A DNA stretch of 64,000 nucleotides from Bacteroidetes bacterium RIFCSPLOWO2_12_FULL_35_15 (GTDB taxonomy: Bacteria > Bacteroidota > Bacteroidia > 2-12-FULL-35-15). The notes under the pieces were generated by a model that ran no database searches, had not been told where the DNA came from, and saw only the letters and a list, made by a program, of their open reading frames with translations. This document shows, one piece after another, positions 35,141 to 44,224 of this stretch; the stretch's first letter is position 1, and the number at the start of each line of letters is the position of its first letter. The DNA is taken from the NCBI GenBank assembly GCA_001769385.1, contig MEPB01000088.1, positions 1 through 64,000 on the forward strand, written 5' to 3'. The position numbers were made by a program, and so were the translations under genes.

Positions 35141-36730
35141 ATGACTATCAAAGAAGAAATAGAAAGGCGCAGAACATTTGGTATTATTGCACATCCCGAT
35201 GCAGGTAAAACAACACTTACTGAAAAATTATTATTATTCGGAGGTGCCATCCAAATAGCAGGTGCCGTAAAATCAAATAAAATAAAGAAACATACCACTT
35301 CCGACTTTATGGAAATAGAGCGCCAACGTGGTATTTCTGTGGCTACATCTGTTATGGGTTTTGAATATAAAGGAGTAAAAATAAATTTATTGGATACTCC
35401 CGGCCACGAAGATTTTGCAGAAGACACCTATCGTACATTAACTGCCGTTGATAGTGTTGTGATGCTTATTGACTGTGCAAAAGGTGTGGAGCCGCAAACA
35501 CGAAAGCTGCTTGAAGTTTGCCGTATGCGTAGCACACCTGTTATTGTATTCATCAATAAATTAGACCGTGAAGGGAAAGACCCTTTTGACCTGTTAGAAG
35601 AAATTGAAAGAGAATTACGTATTGATCTGCGCCCATTGAGTTGGCCAATCAGTATGGGAAAAACATTTAAAGGTGTTTATAATTTATATGAAAAAAGTTT
35701 AACTGTTTTTAATTCAGGGGAAAAACAAACAGATGAAAACTCCATCGAAATAAAAGATCTAAACGATGGAACACTGGACAAACTGATTGGAGAAGATTAT
35801 GCCAATACCTTGAGAAATGATGTTGAATTATTAGAAGCCGGTTATCCAAAATTTGATCTGGAAGAATATACAGAAGCGATGGTTTCCCCTGTATTTTTTG
35901 GTAGTGCTGTCAATAATTTTGGAGTACGTGAATTGTTAGATGCCTTTATCAGAATAGCTCCTGCTCCAAAAGGAAGAACCACAGATAAGAAAGAAGTAAA
36001 ACCGGAAGATAAAAATTTCAGTGGTTTCGTTTTTAAGATACATGCTAACCTGGACCCAAAACATCGGGATCGTATTGCATTTTTAAGAATCGTTTCGGGA
36101 AAGTTTGAACGTAATAAAAATTATTACCATGTGCGTGAGAACCGGAGCATGAAGTTCTCAAATCCAACCGCTTTCATGGCGCAAGACAAAAGTGTTGTAG
36201 ATGAAGCCTTTCCGGGTGATATCATCGGGTTATATGATTCAAGTAATTTTAAAATTGGTGATACTTTAACAGAAGGTGAAAAGATGAATTTCAGTGGTAT
36301 CCCACAATTTTCTCCCGAGTTGTTTAAGTATGTAGTAAATGCCGACCCTTTAAAAACCAAACAATTGAACAAAGGTCTTGAGCAATTGACGGATGAAGGT
36401 GTTGCGCAATTATTCACTAAAAAAACAGACAATAGAAAAGTGCTAGGGACAGTTGGAGCATTACAATTTGAAGTAATTCAACATCGTTTAAAAAGTGAGT
36501 ATTCTGCATCCTGTAATTTTGAACCTATTTCTCTATACAAAGCATGCTGGATAAGTTGTAAAGACAAAAAGAAATTGGAAGAATTTATTTTTGAAAAAGC
36601 GCATCACATGGCAACCGATAAAGAAAACCGACCTGTATTTTTAGCTGAATCGGCTTGGGCACTACAAATGGCTCAGGAAAAAAATCCGGAAATAAAATTC
36701 CATTTCATATCGGAGTTTACGGACGAGTAA
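35141..36730 (+). CDS. prfC: Peptide chain release factor 3
   Basis: A 529-residue translational GTPase with G1 AHPDAGKTTLTE, switch I region ERQRGISVATSVM, DTPGHEDF and NKLDREG, followed by the RF3-specific C-terminal domains (VGALQFEVIQHRLKSEY). RF3 recycles RF1/RF2 from the ribosome. The ATG at 35141 is preferred; a TTG-initiated frame at 35072 starts inside the rplS terminator and adds 23 unconserved residues. Confidence 0.96.
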   Translation: MTIKEEIERRRTFGIIAHPDAGKTTLTEKLLLFGGAIQIAGAVKSNKIKKHTTSDFMEIERQRGISVATSVMGFEYKGVKINLLDTPGHEDFAEDTYRTLTAVDSVVMLIDCAKGVEPQTRKLLEVCRMRSTPVIVFINKLDREGKDPFDLLEEIERELRIDLRPLSWPISMGKTFKGVYNLYEKSLTVFNSGEKQTDENSIEIKDLNDGTLDKLIGEDYANTLRNDVELLEAGYPKFDLEEYTEAMVSPVFFGSAVNNFGVRELLDAFIRIAPAPKGRTTDKKEVKPEDKNFSGFVFKIHANLDPKHRDRIAFLRIVSGKFERNKNYYHVRENRSMKFSNPTAFMAQDKSVVDEAFPGDIIGLYDSSNFKIGDTLTEGEKMNFSGIPQFSPELFKYVVNADPLKTKQLNKGLEQLTDEGVAQLFTKKTDNRKVLGTVGALQFEVIQHRLKSEYSASCNFEPISLYKACWISCKDKKKLEEFIFEKAHHMATDKENRPVFLAESAWALQMAQEKNPEIKFHFISEFTDE

Positions 36731-36756
36731 GATCTACTATAAAAAACCTTCTGAAT

Positions 36757-37155
36757 TTAAAGGAATGTCTTTAACCAGGTCACCGCATCTTCTTCGCTGG
36801 TTAATATTCTTGTGGGAGTAATTGGATGATTAAAAGACACATATGCTTGTCCCATTAATTTCTGAGCAATGTTATTTACAACAAATGCACTTGCCAATGT
36901 ATATTGGTTGGCCTCTTCACTTGCCGCATATTGTCTTGCCTCTGTATTTGCTAACGTAAAACTTCCTGCAATAAACAGTATTGGAAATTTTGCCCCTCCG
37001 CCAATATTAGCTAATGCATCAACTATTTGTTTCCCATCATTCTTATTCATTGTTAGATTGGGCTTCATAAATATTTGAATAATTCCATCGCTACGCAAGG
37101 AAACAACAGAGGCATCCAGATTAATTTCTTTTATAATTGAAGAATCTTCCTTCAT
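36757..37155 (-). CDS. Small STAS/SpoIIAA-like protein, unknown function
   Basis: A 132-residue cytoplasmic protein without signal peptide. Alternating strands and helices (GIIQIFMKPNLTMNKNDGKQ, FPILFIAGSFTLANTEARQY, PTRILTSEEDAVTWLKTF) resemble the SpoIIAA/STAS-like proteins common in Bacteroidota. The ATG at 37155 avoids the overlap with mtaB that a longer frame to 37242 would need. It follows mtaB by 55 bases. A specific role cannot be given. Confidence 0.7.
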   Translation of the reverse strand: MKEDSSIIKEINLDASVVSLRSDGIIQIFMKPNLTMNKNDGKQIVDALANIGGGAKFPILFIAGSFTLANTEARQYAASEEANQYTLASAFVVNNIAQKLMGQAYVSFNHPITPTRILTSEEDAVTWLKTFL

Positions 37156-37210
37156 TCGAATGTTTTTGATATTCAAAGTTATGCTAAAAAAATTAAATAG
37201 AATTAATGAC

Positions 37211-38581
37211 TTATTGGAGTGACGAAATTTCTTTGCTTTCAATAATCAGCATACTTCCATCTGAGTCAAGTTCTTTAAGTTGAACTTGTTTTAATTGATT
37301 GATCAGATCAGGGTTGTATGTTGTTTTTACTTTAATATAATTATCTGTAAAGCCATGCATAAATCCATCTTTGTTATCCGATTCAAAAAGTACAGTTCGG
37401 GTTTCACTAAGATGTTGCTGGTAAAAATGACGTTGTTTTTTTGCAGACAGAATACGTAACATTTTATTACGTTTTTTTCTGACTGCCATCGGAACAACAT
37501 TTTTGATAATTATTGCATCTGTATTATCACGCTCAGAATACGTGAAAACATGTAAGTAGGATATATCCAGTTCATTCAGGAAATTATAAGTATCTAAAAA
37601 ATCTTCCTCTGTTTCTCCCGGAAAACCTACTATCACATCCACACCAATGCAACAATGCGGCATTAATGTCTTTATTTTTGAAACCCTATCGGAATATAAT
37701 TCTCGCAAATATCGTCTGCGCATTGCTTTCAAAATTTTGTTACTTCCTGATTGCAAAGGAATATGAAAATGAGGAACAAAATGTTTTGAAGTTGCAACAT
37801 ATTCAATAATTTCATCCTTTAACAAATTGGGTTCAATGGATGAGATCCTGAAACGCTCAATTCCATTTACTTTATCAAGCTCTTTCACTAAATCAAAAAA
37901 TGTTTCTTCTTGATTCTTGACTCTTGACTCTTGACTCTTTTTATTTGATTCCTGATCTTTGCTGCTTGATTCACTATTCCCAAAATCACCAAGATTTACA
38001 CCTGTAAGAACAATTTCTTTTACATTTTGTGTTGCAATCTCTGTAGCGTTTTTAACAGCATTCGAAATAGTATCACTTCTGCTGTTACCTCTCGCTAAAG
38101 GAATGGTACAAAAAGAACAGTTATAATCACAGCCATCCTGCACTTTCAAAAAAACACGGGTACGATCGCCAAAAGAATAAGAATCAACAAAAAAGTTAGC
38201 TTCTTCGATCTCACAACTATATACTTCTGCTTTTGTTTTTTTTGTCAGGTCACTCAGATAATTAAGCAATTTGAATTTTTCGGAAGCGCCTAAAACAAGA
38301 TCCACACCGTCAATATTAGCAATTTCTTCAGGTTTCAACTGCGCATAACAACCAACAATTACAACATACGCATCGGGGGATACATTTAATGCCGATCTTA
38401 CGATTTGCTTACATTCCTTATCAGCATTAGATGTTACCGAACAGGTATTAATAACATATACATCAGCAGCTTGGGTAAAATCTACTTTCTGGTACCCATT
38501 CTCTTCAAACAGGCGTGAAATGGTGCTTGTTTCAGAAAAATTCAGCTTACAACCTAATGTATGAAATGCGACTCGTTTCAA
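37211..38581 (-). CDS. mtaB: tRNA t6A37 methylthiotransferase MtaB
   Basis: A 456-residue methylthiotransferase with UPF0004 N-terminal Cys residues (FHTLGCKLN, VINTCSVT, VGCYAQ), the radical SAM cluster motif DGCDYNCSFCTIP and a TRAM-like C-terminal region. It makes ms2t6A37 in tRNA. Unusual: after LTGVNLGDFGN there is an extra stretch of about 20 polar residues (ESSSKDQESNKKSQESRVKN), encoded by a low-complexity repeat at 37909-37976. The frame is intact, so the loop insertion is probably tolerated. Confidence 0.94.
   Translation of the reverse strand: MKRVAFHTLGCKLNFSETSTISRLFEENGYQKVDFTQAADVYVINTCSVTSNADKECKQIVRSALNVSPDAYVVIVGCYAQLKPEEIANIDGVDLVLGASEKFKLLNYLSDLTKKTKAEVYSCEIEEANFFVDSYSFGDRTRVFLKVQDGCDYNCSFCTIPLARGNSRSDTISNAVKNATEIATQNVKEIVLTGVNLGDFGNSESSSKDQESNKKSQESRVKNQEETFFDLVKELDKVNGIERFRISSIEPNLLKDEIIEYVATSKHFVPHFHIPLQSGSNKILKAMRRRYLRELYSDRVSKIKTLMPHCCIGVDVIVGFPGETEEDFLDTYNFLNELDISYLHVFTYSERDNTDAIIIKNVVPMAVRKKRNKMLRILSAKKQRHFYQQHLSETRTVLFESDNKDGFMHGFTDNYIKVKTTYNPDLINQLKQVQLKELDSDGSMLIIESKEISSLQ
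37909..37976. repeat. Heptamer-based low-complexity repeat inserted in mtaB
   Basis: The plus strand reads TTGATTC followed by three TTGACTC units, then degenerate TTGATTCCTGATC-like copies. It encodes the polar insertion in MtaB without breaking the frame. Its base pattern resembles an intergenic repeat more than the surrounding coding sequence. Confidence 0.75.
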
Positions 38582-38845
38582 ATCTTCCTGATTTAAATTT
38601 GGGATTGCGAAAATACTAATTATCCACGAACCTTTAATTAGTTAATTAATCACATTAAGAAATTTATTGATGAATACTTCCCGAAAAGAATGGTGGAATA
38701 ATGCACCTGTTCAAAAAACTGTTAATAAGAGGAATTTAAGAGCGTGATTTTTTACTGAATAATTGCCTAAACTTGAAGAATAATAAAATTTGCGGAACAA
38801 ATTTCATTTTTCTAAAAAATGAGATCAACCCAAAAACAGATATTC

Positions 38846-40486
38846 ATGAAAAAACAATTTCTCTATCTTTCAATAATGCTATTGTTCATAGCATGTTCAA
38901 CAAAGGACGAAAAGCAAAAAGATACTCGCACGGTTTTCAAATACAATGAAATGGGAGCTCTTACATCAATAGATCCTGCCGCTGCCCGCACTTTTGAAAA
39001 CATCTGGGTTGTTAATCAATTGTACAATGGTTTGGTTCAAATGAATGATTCTTTACACATTGAGCCATCAATAGCTAAATCATGGACCATTTCAAGTGAC
39101 GGATTAACCTATACCTTCAAACTAAATTCGACTGTTTTTTTTCATGATAATGAAAATTTCGAAAATGGTAAAGGAAGAAAAGTACGTGCAACTGATTTTG
39201 TTTACAGTTTTAATCGTTTGTTAGACCCAAAAGTTTCAAGTGCCACATCCTTACTTTCACAAGTTGATATGCGTGAACAAAAAGGTTTCGAAGCACCTGA
39301 CGATAGTACATTTGTTATTCACCTGGTAAAACCATTTACTCCGTTTTTAGGAATCCTGACCATGAAATATTTTTCTGTTATCCCAAAAGAAGTTGTAGAG
39401 AAACAGGGTGAAGATTTTCGCAGAAATCCTGTTGGTACAGGCCCTTTCAAATTAAAAATGTGGGAAGAAGGATCAAAAATGGTGCTTGTTAAAAATGAAA
39501 ACTATTTTGAATTCGATGGCAAAAACCGACTTCCTTACCTGCATGCTGTTTCGATATCCTTTATTAAAGACAAAGAAACTTCATTTCTTGATTTTCTGCA
39601 AGGAAACGTTGACATGGTTTCAGGAATTGATGCCATCAATACGGATGAAGTATTAACCACAGAAGGGCAACTAAATGATAAATACAAAGGGAAATTTAAC
39701 ATTCAGACACAACCCTATTTAAAAACTGATTATTTAGGATTTTTAATTGATGAGAATTTACCGGTTCTTAAAAATTCGCCTTTAAAAATAAAAGCCCTTC
39801 GACAAGCCATTAATTATGGTTTTGACCGAAAGAAAATGGTAAAATATTTACGCAGAAATCTCGGAACCCCCGCTACAGCAGGATTCATCCCGGCAGGTTT
39901 GCCTTCATTTGATTCTACAAAAGTAAAAGGCTATGATTACAATCCGGATAAAGTAAGAGAATTGCTGTTTTTAGCTGGTTTCCCTGATGGAAAAGGCTTA
40001 CCTGAAATTTCACTTGCCACTACCGAACAATATCTCGAATTAGCTGAATATATTCAATCTCAATTAGCTGAATTTGGAATTAAAATGAAAATTGATGTTC
40101 AGAAAGCCTCTGTTTTATCTGAAGCTATTGCCAGCTCAAAAGTTAATTTCTTTCGAAAATCCTGGGTCGCGGATTATCCGGATGCGGAAAATTTTCTCTC
40201 CTTATTTTATAGTAAAAACTGGAGTCCGAAAGGATTTAACTATACACATTATTACAATCCACAATTTGATCTGTTGTACGAAAAATCACAGGAAGAATTA
40301 AATGACTCAATTCGTAATGATTATTACCGGCAAATGGATCAGCTTTTAATTGACAATGCCCCGGTTGTTCCGTTATATTATGATCAGGTTGTACGTTTAG
40401 TTCAAAATAATATCAGCGGATTAACTTCCAACCCAATGAATATGCTTTCATTAAAAAAAGTAAAAAAATATTATTCAATCGAATAA
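38846..40486 (+). CDS. Extracellular solute-binding lipoprotein, peptide/nickel ABC type (SBP_bac_5)
   Basis: A 546-residue lipoprotein: signal KKQFLYLSIMLLFIACS with the lipobox Cys at residue 17, then a DppA/OppA-like domain (SLHIEPSIAKSWTISSDGLT, NPVGTGPFKLKMWEEGS, LRQAINYGFDRKKMVKY, SWVADYPDAENFL). The ATG at 38846 gives the clean signal peptide; an earlier in-frame ATG at 38819 adds nine residues. No permease or ATPase genes are adjacent, so partners must be encoded elsewhere. It binds oligopeptides or a similar ligand. Confidence 0.9.
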   Translation: MKKQFLYLSIMLLFIACSTKDEKQKDTRTVFKYNEMGALTSIDPAAARTFENIWVVNQLYNGLVQMNDSLHIEPSIAKSWTISSDGLTYTFKLNSTVFFHDNENFENGKGRKVRATDFVYSFNRLLDPKVSSATSLLSQVDMREQKGFEAPDDSTFVIHLVKPFTPFLGILTMKYFSVIPKEVVEKQGEDFRRNPVGTGPFKLKMWEEGSKMVLVKNENYFEFDGKNRLPYLHAVSISFIKDKETSFLDFLQGNVDMVSGIDAINTDEVLTTEGQLNDKYKGKFNIQTQPYLKTDYLGFLIDENLPVLKNSPLKIKALRQAINYGFDRKKMVKYLRRNLGTPATAGFIPAGLPSFDSTKVKGYDYNPDKVRELLFLAGFPDGKGLPEISLATTEQYLELAEYIQSQLAEFGIKMKIDVQKASVLSEAIASSKVNFFRKSWVADYPDAENFLSLFYSKNWSPKGFNYTHYYNPQFDLLYEKSQEELNDSIRNDYYRQMDQLLIDNAPVVPLYYDQVVRLVQNNISGLTSNPMNMLSLKKVKKYYSIE

Positions 40487-40503
40487 ATTGATGATCCAAG
40501 AGC

Positions 40504-40597
40504 CCTGTTTAAATTTTAATAAAAGAATCTGATTACAATATTTTTAACCATTCTGTCAGAAATGACATCTAATATCTTTTGAGTAAAATTTAAACAA
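40504..40597. repeat. MITE-like element, internally deleted copy
   Basis: Terminal inverted repeats GTTTAAATTTTA (40507-40518) and TAAAATTTAAAC (40584-40595) bound a copy of the element at 45060-45216 in the opposite orientation. Shared internal blocks are ATAAAAGAATCT, TTTTTAACCATTCTGTCA and GAAATGACAT. The central hairpin of the longer copy is missing here. It lies in the gap between two convergent genes. Confidence 0.8.
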
Positions 40598-40615
40598 CGT
40601 CTAAATAATAAAATA

Positions 40616-41485
40616 TTATTCGGTTTCTTTTGCAAAAGTTCGTTCGGTGATATAAACACCTTCTTTATAAAAAAAAGTGCCTCCCCAACTATATTCTTCC
40701 TTTTTATAAATATTATCAACGCCATTAATATTTACTGTTACAACGGTAAGTTTTCTTCTATCTTCCTGAATTATTTTCTCTGTTATATTTCTTACAATTG
40801 GTTTCTGAGGGGTATTCGGTTCGATAATAACAGGTTTGGGCTTGGGAGGTTCCGGTTTATATTCAGGTTGCTTAACTTGCAAGGGAATTGGATTACTCGG
40901 AGGTGTTGGAGGCGCTGGTTTTGTTTCAGTAATTGGCTTAGGATTAGGCGTAGGTGGTTTAGGTTTGGGAATTGGATTTGCTTTTGCTTTTTTCTGCATT
41001 TCAGTTGCTGTAGCAGTATAATCTCTATCAAAACCGAAATCGCCTTCATTCATACCGTATTTAATTCTTCCCACAGGTTGTGAATATTTAACTTCCTGCT
41101 CTTCAGGTTGTTTTTCTAATTCAACTTCAGCAGTAAATTTTGCAAATTCCTCTTGTTCCCTATCTTTTGGAATATGTGTATCAACAACAACACTTTTTGA
41201 AATATATCCCATTTTAGTACAGGTAACTAAAAACTCTGCACCAAGATCCAGGTCGGCAGTGTATTTCCCACCATTCGGATCAATTACCCTATACGGAGCG
41301 CCATTCTTTGTTATTGTAATTACTGCATTTTTCAGATCCCCACCTACAACTGATAATTTTATTTTCACACTAAACACAGGATTATTTTGTGCTTTCCCAA
41401 TAAAAGATTGAAACAGCACCAAAACCATAACAATAGTAATGGGAATGGTTTTGAAAAAAAATATTTTATATATTTTATTATTCAT
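40616..41485 (-). CDS. Exported Pro-rich protein of unknown function
   Basis: A 289-residue protein with an N-terminal hydrophobic export signal (about 13-32), then a domain with strands like those of carboxypeptidase-regulatory/PEGA folds (FSVKIKLSVVGGDLKNAVIT, YTADLDLGAEFLVTCTKMGY). A Pro/Lys-rich linker of roughly 60 residues follows (PKPKPPTPNPKPITETKPAP), then a short C-terminal domain. Such linkers span the periplasm in TonB-like or envelope proteins. No enzymatic motif is visible. Confidence 0.75.
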   Translation of the reverse strand: MNNKIYKIFFFKTIPITIVMVLVLFQSFIGKAQNNPVFSVKIKLSVVGGDLKNAVITITKNGAPYRVIDPNGGKYTADLDLGAEFLVTCTKMGYISKSVVVDTHIPKDREQEEFAKFTAEVELEKQPEEQEVKYSQPVGRIKYGMNEGDFGFDRDYTATATEMQKKAKANPIPKPKPPTPNPKPITETKPAPPTPPSNPIPLQVKQPEYKPEPPKPKPVIIEPNTPQKPIVRNITEKIIQEDRRKLTVVTVNINGVDNIYKKEEYSWGGTFFYKEGVYITERTFAKETE

Positions 41486-41496
41486 AAATTTACCAA

Positions 41497-41504
41497 CAAA
41501 AATA
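41497..41504 (-). promoter_or_regulatory. Possible -7 box for the Pro-rich protein gene
   Basis: The minus-strand reading TATTTTTG fits TAnnTTTG, 12 bases before the start codon at 41485. The match lies in AT-rich DNA, so chance occurrence is possible. Confidence 0.35.
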
Positions 41505-41576
41505 AGTATTAATTTTTTGGAATTGAAAACTCATTTTTTTGATACAAATTATAAATTGCGAATAACATTTATTAAA

Positions 41577-42374
41577 ATGACCTTAGAATTAAATGACCTT
41601 TGCCAAGAAGTATGCCAATTAACCAGAAAAGTAGGTGGTTTTATCAGATCAGAACAAAAAATATTTTCAACAAATAGTATTGAGGTAAAAGGCAAAAATG
41701 ATTTTGTTTCTCATGTTGATAAGTCTGCTGAAATGCAATTGGTTGAAGTCCTTTCAAAACTATTACCTGAATCTGGTTTTATAGCCGAAGAGGGTACATC
41801 AAAAAAAAAAGGAGAAATATACAACTGGATCATTGACCCGCTTGATGGCACAACCAATTTTATTCATGGAATACCATGTTTTGCAATAAGTATAGCTCTA
41901 AGGCGAAATGAAGAATTAGTACTTGGAGTGATCTACGAAATTAATTTAGATGAATGTTTTTATGCATGGGAAGGAAGTAATGCCTTTTTAAATGGAAAAG
42001 AAATACACGTTTCAATAGCTGCAACATTAGCCGATTCGTTAATTGCAACAGGATTTCCTTATTATGATTATACCCGGATGGATGATTACATGAAACTTTT
42101 CAATTATTTCATGAAGCATACGCACGGGTTGCGCAGATTAGGATCTGCAGCTACCGATCTGGCATATGTTGCCTGCGGAAGATTTGATGGATTTTATGAA
42201 TACAGCCTTCAACCCTGGGATGTGGCAGCCGGTGCTTTTATTGTAAAACAAGCCGGTGGAAAAGTTACCGATTTTAGTGGCAAAAATAATTTTATTTTTG
42301 GAAAAGAAATTGTTGCAGGAAACAGTACTAATTTTGAGGAATTTTTAAATACAGTAAAAGAACACTTCAAGTAA
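41577..42374 (+). CDS. suhB: Inositol-monophosphatase-family phosphatase
   Basis: A 265-residue Mg-dependent phosphatase with the family motifs IAEEGT (metal-binding Glu), IDPLDGTTNF and the C-terminal WDVAAGAFIVKQAGG. All metal ligands appear present. Members act on inositol-1-phosphate, 3'-phosphoadenosine phosphate or related substrates; which one applies here is not clear. The ATG at 41577 is used, since an upstream frame from 41439 adds 46 unconserved residues over the divergent promoter region. Confidence 0.9.
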   Translation: MTLELNDLCQEVCQLTRKVGGFIRSEQKIFSTNSIEVKGKNDFVSHVDKSAEMQLVEVLSKLLPESGFIAEEGTSKKKGEIYNWIIDPLDGTTNFIHGIPCFAISIALRRNEELVLGVIYEINLDECFYAWEGSNAFLNGKEIHVSIAATLADSLIATGFPYYDYTRMDDYMKLFNYFMKHTHGLRRLGSAATDLAYVACGRFDGFYEYSLQPWDVAAGAFIVKQAGGKVTDFSGKNNFIFGKEIVAGNSTNFEEFLNTVKEHFK

Positions 42375-42409
42375 TTGTTTACTCTTATTTAGCAAATACA
42401 CTGCTCGTA

Positions 42410-43114
42410 TCAATACAAATTAGCAATTTTAGAAAGTTCTTTTGGTTTCATTAAAATTATCTTTCTTCCTTCCACTTCAATCAAACCGTCTTCCTTAAAT
42501 TCATGTAAAAATCTAACTAAGGTTTCGCGGGCCGTTCCTACCATTTTTGATAAATCATCCCGTGATAAAAAAAGCTCAACAGGTTTATTTTCCTGATCTT
42601 CCTTCATATATTTATCCCGTAATATCAATAAACATAAGGCAAGTCTTTCTCTTACCGTTTTATGAGCAAAAATAGCAATGCTGTTTACAAGAACACCGAA
42701 CTCATGACTTAAACATTTAAGTAATCTGTTCGAAAGAATGGTTGAAGAATTTAATGCTTTCAGGAAATCTTCTTTAGGAATAAAAGAAATAACTGCCTCT
42801 TCGAGGACAGCAGCCGAATCAGGATAAAATTCCTCGCTGATGAGTGCATGATAGCCTAATAATTCTCCGGCATTACAAACATAAATTATTTGTTCATGAC
42901 CGTCTTTATCCGTTTTGTATTTTTTTACTTTTCCACTTTCAATGTAATAGATCCCGGTTGGATAACTGTCTTCCCTGAATAAAATTTCTCCTTTTTTATA
43001 TTTATGCGTGATCTTGTTTTTTTTCAATATGGCCATTTCCGGATCAGGTAAACCTTCAAATACAGATTCACTTTTGAACTGATACTTTTCAAATGGAAAA
43101 TCAAGAGATTGCAT
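42410..43114 (-). CDS. Crp/Fnr-family transcriptional regulator
   Basis: A 234-residue regulator: an N-terminal cyclic-nucleotide-binding-like beta-roll (FREDSYPTGIYYIESGKVKK, AGELLGYHALI), a dimerisation helix (RLLKCLSHEFGVLVNSIAIF) and a C-terminal winged HTH (LSRDDLSKMVGTARETLVRF). No N-terminal Cys cluster of the Fnr type is present, so oxygen sensing by an FeS cluster is unlikely. Its own promoter region carries a TGTGA-N6-TCACA palindrome, which suggests autoregulation and control of the divergent genes leading into the Ehr-like operon. Confidence 0.92.
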   Translation of the reverse strand: MQSLDFPFEKYQFKSESVFEGLPDPEMAILKKNKITHKYKKGEILFREDSYPTGIYYIESGKVKKYKTDKDGHEQIIYVCNAGELLGYHALISEEFYPDSAAVLEEAVISFIPKEDFLKALNSSTILSNRLLKCLSHEFGVLVNSIAIFAHKTVRERLALCLLILRDKYMKEDQENKPVELFLSRDDLSKMVGTARETLVRFLHEFKEDGLIEVEGRKIILMKPKELSKIANLY

Positions 43115-43139
43115 AATAATTCTTTCTAAATATGTTTAT

Positions 43140-43147
43140 CAAAGTTA
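43140..43147 (-). promoter_or_regulatory. Bacteroidota-type -7 box for the Crp/Fnr gene
   Basis: The minus-strand reading TAACTTTG matches TAnnTTTG, 26 bases before the start codon. The palindrome at 43158-43173 would overlap its -33 region. Confidence 0.5.
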
Positions 43148-43156
43148 TAAAAATAT

Positions 43157-43196
43157 TTGTGATTTATGTCACATTATAACCATGCATAAATCACAA
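43157..43196. promoter_or_regulatory. Crp/Fnr-type operator with a second inverted half
   Basis: TGTGATTTATGTCACA at 43158-43173 is TGTGA-N6-TCACA, the classic Crp/Fnr half-site arrangement. The sequence TTGTGATTTATG (43157-43168) is also repeated exactly in inverse at 43185-43196 (CATAAATCACAA). A further CATAAATCA lies at about 43207. The cluster sits between the divergent -7 boxes at 43140 and 43239. Confidence 0.7.
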
Positions 43197-43238
43197 TCGA
43201 CCATAACATAAATCAATTTATTATCAGGTTAACACATT

Positions 43239-43246
43239 TACATTTG
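43239..43246 (+). promoter_or_regulatory. Bacteroidota-type -7 box for the methyltransferase-Ehr region
   Basis: TACATTTG matches TAnnTTTG, about 90 bases before the ATG at 43336, on the opposite side of the operator cluster from the regulator promoter. Confidence 0.45.
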
Positions 43247-43335
43247 TTATTAGAAAATTATTCCCTGTTTTTTCTGATGAGCATTAAAGGTTGATATACT
43301 CATGTTGATAGAAAATAGAATAAATAGGATCGCTT

Positions 43336-43956
43336 ATGATGATGAGTTTTTTAAAATTGAGATTACCTATTAAGGACGAAGAGTTTGATGTCATATATCC
43401 ACAAACTATCAGGCATCTTTCTAAACGACATTTTACTCCTGTAGAAGTTGCTATTAAAGCAACCGAATGGTTAACCGAAAATAATTTTACCGGCAAAATT
43501 TTGGATATCGGATCAGGATCGGGCAAATTTTGTTTTATCGCGGCAGCGCTTTCGAAAAGTACAATTACCGGAGTCGAATACCGAAAGGATCATGTTGACA
43601 TCTGTAATAAAATCAAATTAAAAAACAGACTTCAAAATGTGGAGTTCATTCATTCAAACATCAATAAGATTGCATTTGAAAACTATGATGGATTTTACTT
43701 TTTCAATTCTTTCCAGGAACAGATTGATAGTTCAGCGAAGATCGATATGATAATTAAAACAGACGAATCTTTTTATGACGAATATGAAGGTTATGTAAAA
43801 AATGAATTAAAAAAATTACCTGCAGGTACAAAATTAGTTACCTACCATACCAGTCTTGGCCAAATTCCATCTAATTTCTGTCTTACGAAAACTCGTTTTG
43901 ATGGCAAATTAAAATTATGGAAAAAAAATGCTAATTCTATAAGTAAACTTCTTTAA
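43336..43956 (+). CDS. Class I SAM methyltransferase-like protein
   Basis: A 206-residue protein with the SAM-binding motif ILDIGSGSGKFCFIAA and the acidic GVEYRKDHVDIC, in the style of DOT1/PrmA-like class I enzymes. The catalytic region reads YFFNSFQEQI. Three consecutive ATG codons (43336, 43339, 43342) make the exact start uncertain. It is the first plus-strand gene after the Crp/Fnr operator. Four bases separate it from the next small gene. Substrate unknown. Confidence 0.82.
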   Translation: MMMSFLKLRLPIKDEEFDVIYPQTIRHLSKRHFTPVEVAIKATEWLTENNFTGKILDIGSGSGKFCFIAAALSKSTITGVEYRKDHVDICNKIKLKNRLQNVEFIHSNINKIAFENYDGFYFFNSFQEQIDSSAKIDMIIKTDESFYDEYEGYVKNELKKLPAGTKLVTYHTSLGQIPSNFCLTKTRFDGKLKLWKKNANSISKLL

Positions 43957-43960
43957 GAAA

Positions 43961-44170
43961 ATGACAAAGGACAAACTTATTGATAAGGGAATAAAAAAAT
44001 TAAAAAGATTTGGCTTTACAAATGTCAATAAGGATAATCTATTAGTGGATGAAGTATATGTCTTTTATTTTAAAAGATTTATTTTAATAATGAAAGGTGA
44101 GAATCCGAAGTTAGACCATACGATTGATGAGCTTTTAATGATAATCAATAATAAAGCTAAACGGGAGTGA
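43961..44170 (+). CDS. Small basic protein, unknown function
   Basis: A 69-residue Lys-rich protein (KDKLIDKGIKKLKRFGFTNV, HTIDELLMIINNKAK). It starts four bases after the methyltransferase stop in the same direction, which supports real, coupled translation. No family is recognised and there is no signal peptide or membrane helix. Confidence 0.6.
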   Translation: MTKDKLIDKGIKKLKRFGFTNVNKDNLLVDEVYVFYFKRFILIMKGENPKLDHTIDELLMIINNKAKRE

Positions 44171-44224
44171 AATAACAACTGTTTTTTTATAAAATTTTAA
44201 CATGTTCGAATTTATAAATAAGTA

